DNA of 64,000 nt, from the NCBI RefSeq assembly GCF_001894925.1, contig NZ_BCXD01000025.1, forward strand, positions 16,049 to 80,048. Reading direction: 5' to 3'. Each line of letters opens with the position of its first letter. The first letter of the stretch is position 1. The translations under genes were made by a program, and so were the position numbers. The DNA comes from Rhodococcus rhodnii NBRC 100604 (GTDB lineage Bacteria > Actinomycetota > Actinomycetes > Mycobacteriales > Mycobacteriaceae). The notes below the pieces were generated by a model. That model was not told where the DNA came from, ran no database searches, and saw only the letters and a program-made list of their open reading frames with translations. Below, one piece after another: positions 30,246 to 38,963 of this stretch.

Positions 30246-32582
30246 ATGGCCACCTATCTGTACCGGATCGGCCGATTCGCCTATCGGCGAAAAGGCGTGG
30301 TCCTCAGCGCGTGGCTCGCGCTGCTGGTGCTCGTCGGAGTCGCCGCCGCGACCCTGTCGGGTCCGACGAAGGACTCGTTCGAGATTCCCGGCACGCCCGC
30401 GCAGCAGACGCAGGACCTCATGGCCGAGCGGTTCCCGCAGGCTGCGGGCAGCGACCCGATGAACGCGCTGTCTGCGCGCTACGTCTTCGCCGCCCCCGAG
30501 GGGCAGACGTTGGACACGCCCGAGAACGTCGCGGCGATGAACGCGGTGCTCGACGAGATCCGCGGAATCTCGCTGCTCCCCGACGCCGCCCGCGGCGAAC
30601 CGTCGCCCGAGAACCCGGCCGCGCTGGTCGATCCCGTCGTCGCCGACCAGCAGATGCGGATGATGGCCGAGGCCACCGCGCAGGAACAGGGCATGCCGGT
30701 CGAGGCCGCGCTCGCGAACGCGCAGGCGCTCTCGCCGCTCAGCGAGGACAGGACCGTCGGCTACGTCGAGGTCGCCCTCGACGGCGAGTGGGCCGATCTC
30801 ACCCCCGAGATCAAGCAGGAGATCACCGATGCGGCCGAACCCGGCCGTGACGCCGGACTCGACGTCCAGGTCGGTGGCTCGGCGGCGCAGGACACCGAGA
30901 TGCCGGGCGGAACCGCCGAGCTGATCGGCATCGGCATCGCCGCGATCGTCCTCGTCATCATGTTCGGTTCGCTCGTCGCGGCCGGTCTGCCGCTGATCAC
31001 CGCGATCATCGGTATCGGCATCAGCAGCCTCGCCATCACGACCGCGACCGGCTTCACCGAGCTCAGCTCGATGACTCCGACGCTCGCGATCATGATCGGT
31101 CTCGCCGTCGCGATCGACTACTCGCTCTTCATCCTCTCGCGCTACCGGCACGAACTGAGCGTGGGAACCGACCGCGCGGAGGCGGCCGGGCGTGCCGTCG
31201 GCACTGCGGGTTCGGCCGTCGTGTTCGCCGGCCTGACGGTCATCATCGCGCTCACCGCGCTGTCGGTGGTCGGCATTCCGTTCCTCACCGCGATGGGCCT
31301 CGCCGCTGCGTTCGCGGTGTTCATCGCCGTGCTCATCGCGCTCACGCTGCTGCCGGGCATCCTCGGCCTGTTCGGTGCCAAGGCGTTCGCCGGCAAGGTC
31401 CCGTTCCTGTCGGGCCGCGACCCCGACGCCGACGACGCGAAGCCCGGCTTCTCGTCCCGTTACATCGCGGCAGTCGTCAAGCGGCCGATCGTGCCGCTGA
31501 TCGCCGGCGTGCTGCTGCTCGCGATCGTCGCGCTGCCCGCGACCGGGCTGCGGCTCGCGCTGCCCACCGAGGCCACTGCCGACCCCGCGACGTCGTCGCG
31601 GCAGGCGTACGACCTCATGAGCGAGGGTTTCGGCCCCGGCAAGAACGGCCCGCTGCTCGTCGTCGTCGACGCGCAGGACGCGTCGGTGCCCGAGCAGGAG
31701 GCGTTCGGCGCGGTCGTGTCGAGCATCTCGGCCGAGGACGACGTCGTCAACGCGCAGATCGTCGGCGTCAACGAGGCCGGTGACACCGCGCAGATCCTGG
31801 TGACACCCGCGAGCGGGCCGAGCGATCAGGAGACGATGACGCTCGTCGACACGATCCGTGGTCACGAGTCGGCGTTGCACGACGAGATCGGGGTGAACTA
31901 CGGCGTCACGGGCCAGACGGCGATGGAACTCGACGTCTCGGACACGCTGCAGGGGGCGCTCGCGCCGTACCTCGCGGTGGTCGTCGGGCTCGCGTTCATC
32001 CTGCTGATGCTCGTCTTCCGCTCGATCCTGGTGCCACTGACGGCGACGCTCGGCTTCCTGCTCAGCGTGCTCGCGACGTTCGGTGCGACGGTCGCGGTGT
32101 TCCAGGAAGGCAGGGGCGGGCTGATCTCCAACCCGCAGCCGATCGTGAGCTTCATGCCGATCTTCCTCATCGGTGTGGTGTTCGGTCTCGCGATGGACTA
32201 CCAGGTCTTCCTCGTCACCCGCATGCGGGAGGAGTACGTCCACGGCGCGGCCCCGAACGACGCCGTCCGGACCGGCTTCGCCCACGGGGCCCGGGTCGTG
32301 ACGGCCGCCGCGGTCATCATGATCTCGGTGTTCGCGGCGTTCATGTTCGAGGACAACGCCCTCATCAAGTCGATGGGCTTCGCCCTCGCCGCCGCGGTGT
32401 TCTTCGACGCCTTCATCGTCCGGATGATCATCATCCCGTCGGTCATGTCGTTCCTCGGCGACAAGGCGTGGTGGCTGCCGAAGTGGCTCGACAAGATCCT
32501 GCCGAACGTCGACGTCGAGGGCGAGAAACTGCGTCGCCACCTCGACGCGACACGGGAGGAGTCCGAGCCCGCGCGCAGCTGA
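30246..32582 (+). CDS. MMPL-family RND transporter
   Basis: A 778-aa inner-membrane transporter of the MMPL/HAE2 family, which in Mycobacteriales exports lipids, siderophores or drugs. There are 12 predicted helices in two repeats: TM1 (VLSAWLALLVLVGVAAATL), extracytoplasmic loop, TM2-6; then the second TM1 (VPLIAGVLLLAIVALPATG), loop, TM8-12. The proton-relay pattern is present: the Asp-Tyr pairs in GLAVAIDYSLFILSRYRHE and GLAMDYQVFLVTRMREEY. RBS CAGGAGC precedes ATG 30246. It is regulated in all likelihood by the TetR protein upstream. The C-terminus is short, unlike the long tails of mycolate exporters such as MmpL3. Confidence 0.9.
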   Translation: MATYLYRIGRFAYRRKGVVLSAWLALLVLVGVAAATLSGPTKDSFEIPGTPAQQTQDLMAERFPQAAGSDPMNALSARYVFAAPEGQTLDTPENVAAMNAVLDEIRGISLLPDAARGEPSPENPAALVDPVVADQQMRMMAEATAQEQGMPVEAALANAQALSPLSEDRTVGYVEVALDGEWADLTPEIKQEITDAAEPGRDAGLDVQVGGSAAQDTEMPGGTAELIGIGIAAIVLVIMFGSLVAAGLPLITAIIGIGISSLAITTATGFTELSSMTPTLAIMIGLAVAIDYSLFILSRYRHELSVGTDRAEAAGRAVGTAGSAVVFAGLTVIIALTALSVVGIPFLTAMGLAAAFAVFIAVLIALTLLPGILGLFGAKAFAGKVPFLSGRDPDADDAKPGFSSRYIAAVVKRPIVPLIAGVLLLAIVALPATGLRLALPTEATADPATSSRQAYDLMSEGFGPGKNGPLLVVVDAQDASVPEQEAFGAVVSSISAEDDVVNAQIVGVNEAGDTAQILVTPASGPSDQETMTLVDTIRGHESALHDEIGVNYGVTGQTAMELDVSDTLQGALAPYLAVVVGLAFILLMLVFRSILVPLTATLGFLLSVLATFGATVAVFQEGRGGLISNPQPIVSFMPIFLIGVVFGLAMDYQVFLVTRMREEYVHGAAPNDAVRTGFAHGARVVTAAAVIMISVFAAFMFEDNALIKSMGFALAAAVFFDAFIVRMIIIPSVMSFLGDKAWWLPKWLDKILPNVDVEGEKLRRHLDATREESEPARS

Positions 32583-32609
32583 CGCGGGCGAGGAGAAACT
32601 CGTCGATCC

Positions 32610-32663
32610 GGGGCCCCGCGAACGGGTAGCGTCGTCGCAATGACGGTGCGTTCGCGGGGCCCC
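32610..32663. terminator. 15-bp inverted repeat between the MMPL and ABC genes
   Basis: GGGGCCCCGCGAACG (32610-32624) pairs perfectly with 32649-32663 across a 24-nt loop. It could end MMPL transcription. The loop carries a -10-like TAGCGT (32627-32632) and a small ORF start (32640), and the right arm ends 2 bp before the likely ABC start GTG 32666, so it may also regulate the downstream gene. Confidence 0.5.
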
Positions 32664-32672
32664 GCGTGTTGA
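32640..32672 (+). CDS. 10-codon upstream ORF ending in Cys
   Basis: ATG 32640 lies 7 nt after TAGCGT, the same spacing as other leaderless starts in this window. It encodes MTVRSRGPAC and stops at TGA 32670-32672, overlapping the likely start region (GTG 32666, TTG 32669) of the ABC exporter gene. Short leaderless ORFs ending in Cys codons act as cysteine-sensing attenuators in mycobacteria; a similar role here is speculation. Confidence 0.3.
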   Translation: MTVRSRGPAC

Positions 32673-32721
32673 TCCCACTGCTGACCCGGTTCCTTCGCGG
32701 GTACCGCCGGAACTGCTGGCG

Positions 32722-34398
32722 GTGCTCGCCTTCCAGTTCGTCGCGACGGGCGCCGCGCTGTATCTGCCCAGCCTCAATGCCGATCTCATCGACGACGGCG
32801 TCACGCAGGGAGACATCGGCTACATCGCGTCGACGGGCGGCGTGATGCTCGCCGTGACCGTCGTGCAGGTCCTGTGTTCCGTCGGCTCGGTGTACTTCGG
32901 CGCCCGCGCGGCGATGGGCTTCGGCCGTGACGTGCGCGGCGCGATCGTCGCGCGCGTCGGATCGTTCTCGGCCCGCGAGATGGGGACGTTCGGTGCGCCG
33001 TCGCTGATCACCCGCAGCACCAACGACGTGCAGCAGGTGCAGATGCTCGTCGTCATGAGCTGCCCAATCCTCGTCATGGCGCCGATCATGTGCATCGGCG
33101 GCATCGTGATGGCGGTGCGGCTCGACGGCGGTCTCGCGCTCGTGCTGGCCGTGACGGTGCCCGTGCTGGCCGCCGTGATGACGGTCGTGATCGCCAAGAT
33201 GATTCCGGCGTTCCGGCAGATGCAGACGCGGATCGACGCCGTCAACCGCATCCTGCGCGAGCAGATCACGGGTATCCGCGTCGTGCGCGCGTTCGTGCGG
33301 GAGGGATTCGAGGAGAGCCGGTTCGCGGACGCGAACGAGCGGCTCACCGACACCGCGCTGCGCGTCGGGCGGCTCATGGCGCTGATGTTCCCGTCGGTGA
33401 TGCTCATCGCGAACGTCACGAGTGTCGCGGTCATCTGGTTCGGCGGTCATCGCATCGAGTCGGGGGACATGCAGGTCGGTGCGCTCACCGCGATGCTCGC
33501 GTACATCATGCAGATCCTGATGTCGGTCATGATGGCGTCGTTCATCGCGATGATGGCGCCGCGTGCGGCGGTGTGCGCCGACCGCATCGGCGAGGTCCTC
33601 GGCACCGAGCCGACGGTGCGGGCGCCGAGCGATCCGGTGACCGCCCTGCGCGAGCCGGGCGTCGTGGAGTTCCGGGCGGCCGAGTTCACCTTCCCCGGCG
33701 CGGACGATCCCGTGCTGCGCGACATCACCTTTCGCGCGCAGCCGGGCGAGACGACCGCCATCATCGGCGGCACCGGCTCGGGCAAGAGCACGCTGCTCTC
33801 GCTCGTCCCGCGGCTCATGGACGTCACCGGCGGAACCGCCCTGGTCGGCGGTGTGGACGTCCGGCAACTCGACCTCGACGTGCTGCGGTCGGGCATCGGC
33901 TTCGTCCCGCAGCGGCCGTACCTGTTCAGCGGCACCGTCGCCTCCAACCTCCGGTACGGCGCGCCCGACGCGACGGACGAGGAGCTGTGGCACGCGTTGC
34001 GCGTCGCGCAGGCGGCCGACTTCGTCGCGAAGATGCCGAACGGCCTGGAGAGCCCGATCGCGCAGGGCGGCACGACCGTCTCGGGCGGTCAGCGGCAGCG
34101 GCTCGCGATCGCCCGCGCGCTCGTCCGCCGTCCCGACGTGTACCTGTTCGACGACTCGTTCTCGGCGCTCGACCTCGAGACCGACGCGCGGCTGCGGGCG
34201 GCGCTCGCTCCGGAGACACTCACCGCGACGGTGATCGTCGTCGCGCAGCGTGTCTCGACGATCATCGACGCCGATCGGATCGTCGTGCTCGAGGACGGCG
34301 CGATCGTCGGGCTCGGCACGCACAGCGAACTGCTGGAGACGTGTCACGAGTACGCCGAGATCGTCGAATCGCAGCGCGCCGTGCAGGAGGCGTCGTGA
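32722..34398 (+). CDS. ABC exporter half-transporter, degenerate-site subunit (start possibly frameshifted)
   Basis: As read from GTG 32722 it is 558 aa: six TM helices (VLAFQFVATGAALYL first), then a nucleotide-binding domain with Walker A GGTGSGKS, signature VSGGQRQR and Walker B YLFDDSFSALD. The usual catalytic Glu after Walker B is Asp, the mark of the degenerate site in heterodimeric exporters. GTG 32666 begins a typical family N-terminus (VLIPLLTRFLRGYRR) in another frame that would join this one if one G were restored at about 32710. So the original start is probably 32666, and the gene is either frameshifted or mis-sequenced there. Its stop overlaps the partner gene's GTG. The substrate is unknown. 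Confidence 0.8.
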   Translation: MLAFQFVATGAALYLPSLNADLIDDGVTQGDIGYIASTGGVMLAVTVVQVLCSVGSVYFGARAAMGFGRDVRGAIVARVGSFSAREMGTFGAPSLITRSTNDVQQVQMLVVMSCPILVMAPIMCIGGIVMAVRLDGGLALVLAVTVPVLAAVMTVVIAKMIPAFRQMQTRIDAVNRILREQITGIRVVRAFVREGFEESRFADANERLTDTALRVGRLMALMFPSVMLIANVTSVAVIWFGGHRIESGDMQVGALTAMLAYIMQILMSVMMASFIAMMAPRAAVCADRIGEVLGTEPTVRAPSDPVTALREPGVVEFRAAEFTFPGADDPVLRDITFRAQPGETTAIIGGTGSGKSTLLSLVPRLMDVTGGTALVGGVDVRQLDLDVLRSGIGFVPQRPYLFSGTVASNLRYGAPDATDEELWHALRVAQAADFVAKMPNGLESPIAQGGTTVSGGQRQRLAIARALVRRPDVYLFDDSFSALDLETDARLRAALAPETLTATVIVVAQRVSTIIDADRIVVLEDGAIVGLGTHSELLETCHEYAEIVESQRAVQEAS

Positions 34399-36317
34399 CT
34401 CGCCCGGGCCCGGCCGCGCGGCCGGCGGGTGCGCCGCCAGCGGAGAAGGCGAAGGCGCTGTGGCCGTCGACGAAGCGGATCCTCGGACGGCTGCGGCCGC
34501 ACCGGATGCTCGTCACGGTCGTCCTCGTGGCGTCGGCGGTGTCGGTCGCGTTCATGGCCGTCGCACCCCGCATCCTGGGGCACGGCACCAACATCATCTT
34601 CGACGGCGTCGTCGGCTCGATGCTCCCCGCGGGCACGACGAAGGAACAGGCCGTCGACGGGTTGCGGGCGAGTGGGCAGGGTCAGCTCGCCGACATGGTC
34701 TCGGGCATGGACGTCACGCCCGGCGCGGGCATCGACTTCACGGAACTCGGCACCGTCCTGCTCGGCGTGCTCGCGCTCTACGTCGCGTCGAGCGTGTTCG
34801 CGTGGTGCTCGGCGTACGTCCTCAACATCGTGGTGCAGTCGGTGATCCGCCGGCTGCGCGCCGAGGTCGAACGCAAGGTGCACCGGTTGCCGTTGCGCTA
34901 CTTCGATTCCCATTCGCGGGGCGATCTGCTGAGCCGCGTCACCAACGACATCGACAATCTGTCGCAGGCGATGCAGCAGACGATGAGCCAGCTGATCCAG
35001 TCGGTGCTCACCGTCGTCGGCATCCTCGCGATGATGCTCGTGATCTCGCCGCTGCTCGCGATGATCGCCGTCCTCACGATCCCGGTGTCGGTCGTCGTGA
35101 CGGCACTCATCGCGCGGCGGTCGCGGCGGCACTTCACCGATCAGTGGCGGTCGACGGGCGTCGTCGGCGGGCAGGTCGAGGAGGCGTTCACGGGACACGA
35201 ACTCGTGACGGTCTTCGGCCGGACGGACGAGGTGCAGTCGCGGTTCGACGACGAGAACGAGCGGCTCTACCAGGCGAGTTACCGCGCGCAGTTCGTGTCG
35301 GGGCTCGTGATGCCGGCGGTGATGTTCCTCGGCAATCTCAACTACGTCGCCGTCGCCGTCATCGGCGGTGTGCGCGTCGCGTCGGGCACGATGACGCTCG
35401 GCGACGTCCAGGCGTTCATCCAGTACTCACGGCAGTTCACACAGCCGCTCTCGCAGATCGGGTCGATGGTCAACCTGCTGCAGTCGGGTGTCGCGTCCGC
35501 CGAGCGCGTGTTCGAGGTGCTCGACGAGGAGGAGGAGATCCCCGATCCGTCGACCGCGAAGAGTCCCGAGACGCGCTGCGGGCGCGTGGTGTTCGAGGAC
35601 GTCACCTTCCGGTACGACCCCGACGTGCCGCTGATCGAGGACCTCTCGCTCGTCGCCGAGCCCGGGCAGATGGTCGCGATCGTCGGGCCGACGGGCGCGG
35701 GCAAGACGACCCTCGTGAACCTCGTTCTCCGCTTCTACGAACTGGATTCGGGGCGCATCACGCTCGACGGCGTCGACATCGGCGACATGACCCGCGACGA
35801 TCTGCGGTCGCGGATCGGGATGGTGCTGCAGGACGCGTGGCTGTTCGGCGGCACGATCCGCGACAACATCGCGTACGGCAATCCCGATGCGACGGAAGAG
35901 GAGATCCACGAGGCAGCGCGCGTGAGCTTCGTCGACAGGTTCGCGCATTCGCTGCCCGACGGGTACGACACCGTCCTGGACGAGGACGGCGGCAACATCA
36001 GTGCGGGCGAGAAGCAGCTCGTGACCATCGCGAGGGCCTTCCTCGCGAAGCCGTCGCTGCTCATCCTGGACGAGGCGACGAGCTCCGTCGACACGCGGAC
36101 CGAGCTGCTCGTGCAGCACGCGACGGCGGCGCTGCGCACCGATCGCACGAGTTTCGTCATCGCACACCGACTCTCGACGATCCGCGAGGCCGACCTCATC
36201 GTCGTGATGGAGGGCGGGCAGATCGTGGAGAAGGGGACGCACGACGACCTGCTGGCGTCGCACGGCGCGTACTACGACCTCTACAACAGCCAGTTCGTCG
36301 GCGCTTCGCGCTCGTGA
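34395..36317 (+). CDS. ABC exporter half-transporter, catalytic-site subunit
   Basis: A 640-aa partner. The N-terminal tail (PGPAARPAGAPPAEKAK) is followed by TM helices with an unusual 40-residue insertion between TM1 and TM2 (GTNIIFDGVVGSMLPAGTTKEQ), seen in this actinobacterial subgroup. The nucleotide-binding domain has Walker A GPTGAGKT, a deviant signature ISAGEKQL, Walker B LILDEATSSVD with the catalytic Glu, and the H-loop (VIAHRLSTI). With the first subunit this gives one active and one degenerate ATP site. GTG 34395 overlaps the preceding stop (GTGA). Drug or lipid export is likely; there is no regulator in the unit. Confidence 0.9.
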   Translation: MTRPGPAARPAGAPPAEKAKALWPSTKRILGRLRPHRMLVTVVLVASAVSVAFMAVAPRILGHGTNIIFDGVVGSMLPAGTTKEQAVDGLRASGQGQLADMVSGMDVTPGAGIDFTELGTVLLGVLALYVASSVFAWCSAYVLNIVVQSVIRRLRAEVERKVHRLPLRYFDSHSRGDLLSRVTNDIDNLSQAMQQTMSQLIQSVLTVVGILAMMLVISPLLAMIAVLTIPVSVVVTALIARRSRRHFTDQWRSTGVVGGQVEEAFTGHELVTVFGRTDEVQSRFDDENERLYQASYRAQFVSGLVMPAVMFLGNLNYVAVAVIGGVRVASGTMTLGDVQAFIQYSRQFTQPLSQIGSMVNLLQSGVASAERVFEVLDEEEEIPDPSTAKSPETRCGRVVFEDVTFRYDPDVPLIEDLSLVAEPGQMVAIVGPTGAGKTTLVNLVLRFYELDSGRITLDGVDIGDMTRDDLRSRIGMVLQDAWLFGGTIRDNIAYGNPDATEEEIHEAARVSFVDRFAHSLPDGYDTVLDEDGGNISAGEKQLVTIARAFLAKPSLLILDEATSSVDTRTELLVQHATAALRTDRTSFVIAHRLSTIREADLIVVMEGGQIVEKGTHDDLLASHGAYYDLYNSQFVGASRS

Positions 36318-36358
36318 GTGATCTTTCGGTGTGGGAGCCGGAAATTCACTCACGAGCG
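36309..36358. terminator. Convergent terminator of the ABC and DUF5937 genes
   Basis: A 13-bp stem (CGCTCGTGAGTGA, 36309-36321, complement 36346-36358) with a 24-nt loop covers the stop codons of both convergent genes. Confidence 0.6.
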
Positions 36359-37336
36359 GCGTAGCCGCCTCCCCGTGTCGGTGAGGCGGTAGAGGACCTC
36401 GCGGCCGTGGCGGGTGCGGTCGACGAGGCCGTTGTCGGCGAGCACTCGCAGGCTCTGCGAGACGGCGCCCGCCGTCACCCCCAGATGCTGCGCGAGCTGC
36501 GTCGTCGACGACGGGCTCTCGTCCAGCGCGACCACGATGTGCGCCTTCGCGGCCCCGATGAGCCGTTCGAGCGCTGCCGGCGGGCGCTGGACCTGCCGTT
36601 CGCCCAGTTCACCCGCCCCGCGCACGGGATACGAGACCCACGGTGCGGAGGCGAGCGGTGAGGCCCACGTGATCGGTCTGAGGACGAAGGCGCTCGGCGT
36701 CAGCACGAGCCCCTCTCCGGTCTCGGCGACGGTCGTCGTACTGTGGCAGGCCGAGTCGAAGGCGACGCCGCCGTCGTCCAGCCACGTCAGCGACGGCGAG
36801 ATGCCGGCGAGTGCCCGGCCCGCGCCCCCGAGGCCGAGTTCGCGGCCCCGGTGTGTCACGTCGGCTTCGAGGATGCGCAGCAGGACGGGCCAGATCGGGG
36901 CGATCGCCGCGTGCCAGTAGCGGTGCAGGGCTTCGGCGATGAGAGTCGCGGCCTTCTCGGGGTCGTCGAGCAGGGTGCGCAGCGTCGGGCCCGGCTCCTC
37001 GTCGGACAGCGTGAGCAGATCGCGGACGACGACGTCGGCCGGCGTCGCCGCGATCGTCTCGCATTCGTCGTCGAGCGTCGGCCGGGCGCGACCGGGCAGT
37101 GGAGTGATGAAATCGGGAAGGCGGTGGGCAGTCGTCGAGGTGAGGGCGAACAGCGTGTCGACGTCGTACTCGCTGCTGCGGGCACGCGTGTCGCGCAGCC
37201 AGCCGGCGAGGTGCGGCAGCGGGCCGCACCCGGTGTCCGTCAGCACCCACAGGCTCAGCGCCGCCTCGTTGACCGGGGAGATCGCGAACCGCGTGCGGGC
37301 GAGTTCGTCCACCGACAGCCGGTACGTCAGCGCCAT
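36350..37336 (-). CDS. DUF5937/ArsR-type helix-turn-helix regulator
   Basis: A 328-aa regulator. The N-terminal 240 residues form the DUF5937 domain (MALTYRLSVDELARTRFAISPVNE at the start), and the C-terminal 75 residues an ArsR-like winged helix (AHIVVALDESPSSTTQLAQHLGVTAGAVSQSLRVL, then DRTRHGREVLYRLTDTG). This composition is common in actinobacterial repressors that control a neighbouring MFS transporter. No transporter is adjacent here, because the DNA upstream of the start is occupied by the IS5-family element 31 bp away. Disturbed promoter control is therefore likely. Confidence 0.8.
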   Translation of the reverse strand: MALTYRLSVDELARTRFAISPVNEAALSLWVLTDTGCGPLPHLAGWLRDTRARSSEYDVDTLFALTSTTAHRLPDFITPLPGRARPTLDDECETIAATPADVVVRDLLTLSDEEPGPTLRTLLDDPEKAATLIAEALHRYWHAAIAPIWPVLLRILEADVTHRGRELGLGGAGRALAGISPSLTWLDDGGVAFDSACHSTTTVAETGEGLVLTPSAFVLRPITWASPLASAPWVSYPVRGAGELGERQVQRPPAALERLIGAAKAHIVVALDESPSSTTQLAQHLGVTAGAVSQSLRVLADNGLVDRTRHGREVLYRLTDTGRRLRRS

Positions 37337-37366
37337 CGCGCACCTCTCGATTGAGCCGTCACCTAA

Positions 37367-38253
37367 CTGATCGTTTCAGAATGACTTTCGTAGTCGCCTC
37401 AAACAGATGATGCTGCACGCGAGTTCGAGCAGGCCTTGGTGAAGGTTCGCATGTACCTCGGAACGTGTTCGCAGACGCTTGAATTGGTGGAGCCAGGCGA
37501 AGGTTCGCTCGACGACCCAGCGAACTTTCCCGAGACCCGAACCGTGTGCGACACCGCGGCGAGCGATCATCGGAGTGATGCCCTTTCCGCGGAGCAGGTT
37601 CCGGTACTTGTCGTAGTCGTATCCTCGGTCGGCGAACAGCCTACGAGGCCTGTTCCTGGGCCTACCGCGACGGCCACGGATGCGGGGGATCGCCTCGACC
37701 AGCGGCATCAGTTGGGTGACGTCGTGTCGGTTTCCGCCGGTCAGCGACACTGCCAGGGGTGTTCCGTGTAGGTCGACGATCACATGGTGTTTGCTGCCGG
37801 TGCGGGCGCGGTCGACCGGGGACGGACCGGTGTGATCCCCCCTTTGAGGGCTCGCACGTGCGAGCCGTCGATGGCGACGTCGTTCATCTCGAGCAGGTCG
37901 GCGGCCCGCAGCTCCGCGAGGAGCGTTTCGTGCAGCCGCGCCCACACCCCGGCCTCGGTCCATTCCCGCAGCCTGCGCCAGCAGGTCACGCCACTGCATC
38001 CGATCTTCTCGGCGGGGACGTCACGCCAGGCGACATTGGTGCGCAAAACGAACATGATGCCGGCCAACGCGACTCGGTCGTCGACCGGCTTGCGCCCCGG
38101 GTGTCGGTAGCGGCGAGCAGATCTGGGCGGGAGCAGGGGTGCTACCCGCTCCCACAGATCGTCAGGAACAAGATCAACAGGCACCGGCAACACGGTGCCC
38201 GAAACCCGCGCAGGGCACCATCTGCCACGCCGAACTCATTCTGAAACGATCAG
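37367..38253 (-). mobile_element. IS5-family (IS427-like) insertion sequence with TAA target duplication
   Basis: An 887-bp element. The terminal inverted repeats begin CTGATCGTTTCAGAATGA (37367-37384) and mirror at 38236-38253 with no mismatch. Both ends are flanked by TAA (37364-37366 and 38254-38256), the 3-bp TNA-type duplication expected of IS427-like elements. It carries a two-frame transposase. It inserted upstream of the DUF5937 regulator, between it and the gene at 38292. Confidence 0.9.
37376..38193 (-). CDS. IS5-family transposase made by programmed -1 frameshifting
   Basis: OrfA runs from 38193 (MLPVPVDLVPDDLWERVAPL) and contains the first catalytic Asp region (EMNDVAIDGSHVRALKGG). 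The other frame, ending at 37376, carries GSKHHVIVDLHGTPLAVSLTGGNRHD, the second Asp in RRLFADRGYDYDKYRN and the Glu box RWVVERTFAWLHQFKRLRTR. The switch occurs at AAAGGGGGG (about 37836-37845), a classic slippery sequence, so a fused DDE transposase of about 270 aa is expected. Both frames look intact, so the element may still move. The genomic copy number cannot be judged from this window. Confidence 0.9.
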
Positions 38254-38291
38254 TAAATGAGTATCGCTGGCCAGTCTAGGTCGGTCTACTG

Positions 38292-38519
38292 ATGCACATG
38301 AACGAATATCGCGACTTCAGACACCTCACGGAAGGCGGCGGGATGGCTGCGGCGAACGCCCGGCTCGCCGATCTCCACGACGCCGCGCGGTGCCGCAACG
38401 TCGTTCCGCGGCGGTCGTTCTCGGTCCGTTCGCGGATGGCGGCGACGCTGCGGCGGACGGCGAACCGGATCGAGCCGTGTGTCACGCAGCCGTGCGGCTC
38501 CGCGGGCCGTGCTGCGTGA
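38292..38519 (+). CDS. Small hypothetical protein
   Basis: A 75-aa basic protein: MHMNEYRDFRHLTEGGGMAAA, then RLADLHDAARCRNVVPRRSFSVRSRMAATLRRTANRIEPCV. An internal ATG (38298) is an alternative start. The family is not recognised; the Arg-rich helical centre resembles short conserved actinobacterial proteins. It begins 38 bp from the IS5 right end, so the insertion may have replaced its native promoter. Its stop touches that of the convergent ArsR gene (38519/38520). Confidence 0.5.
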   Translation: MHMNEYRDFRHLTEGGGMAAANARLADLHDAARCRNVVPRRSFSVRSRMAATLRRTANRIEPCVTQPCGSAGRAA

Positions 38520-38846
38520 TCAGCCCGCGTGGTGGTCGTGCCCGTGCACCGCACCCATGACGTGGAGCAGCGAGTGCACGGTCTCGTCGATCAGCCGGTA
38601 GCGCATCTCGCGGCCGTCCCGCTCCGCGCTGACCCATTCGTGGTGCCGCAGCAGCCGTAGGGCGTGCGACACGGCGGTGGGTGTCATGTCGACGGTCTCG
38701 GCGAGGTCGCCGACCGTGATCGACTCGACGTGGTGCAGGCAGTGCAGGATCCGCAGCCGGCCCCGGTCCGAGAGCAACTCGAAGCGGCGCGCCCACCCGT
38801 CGATGTCCGGGCCGGTGAGCGCGCGTGAGGGATCCGGATCGTGCAC
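38520..38846 (-). CDS. ArsR/SmtB-family metal-responsive repressor with His-rich tail
   Basis: A 108-aa winged-helix repressor. The DNA-binding part reads RLRILHCLHHVESITVGDLAETVDMTPTAVSHALRLLRHHEW. The C-terminal helix ends VHSLLHVMGAVHGHDHHAG, with His and Asp at positions used by NmtR/KmtR and CzrA-type sensors to bind Ni, Co or Zn. GTG 38846 lies divergent from the five-gene importer with a palindrome at 38922-38941 between them. Repression of that importer by excess nickel or a similar metal is the natural reading, but the metal is inferred. Confidence 0.85.
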   Translation of the reverse strand: MHDPDPSRALTGPDIDGWARRFELLSDRGRLRILHCLHHVESITVGDLAETVDMTPTAVSHALRLLRHHEWVSAERDGREMRYRLIDETVHSLLHVMGAVHGHDHHAG

Positions 38847-38921
38847 GCGCCCGATCGTATCTCCCGCCCGGGGATCGGGCGCCACGCGTCGCGGACGGGG
38901 GACACGTGTGGTCGAATATCT

Positions 38922-38941
38922 GAACACCTGATCATATGTTC
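38922..38941. promoter_or_regulatory. Candidate ArsR operator
   Basis: GAACA (38922-38926) and TGTTC (38937-38941) are the arms of a 20-bp dyad in the AT-rich divergent region, of the SmtB/ArsR type (TGAACA..TGTTCA). It lies 23 bp before TTG 38964 and 75 bp from the ArsR start. Confidence 0.5.
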
Positions 38942-38963
38942 CGATGACGACACGGGGACCTCG

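Noticed and set aside
30231..32816. Long minus-strand open frame opposite the MMPL transporter
   Set aside because: The translation is a low-complexity Arg/His/Asp-rich shadow; the plus strand encodes a clear transporter.
33090..34394. Open frame upstream of the second ABC subunit in the same frame
   Set aside because: It is an Arg-rich shadow of the first ABC gene; the real subunit starts at GTG 34395, overlapping the preceding stop.
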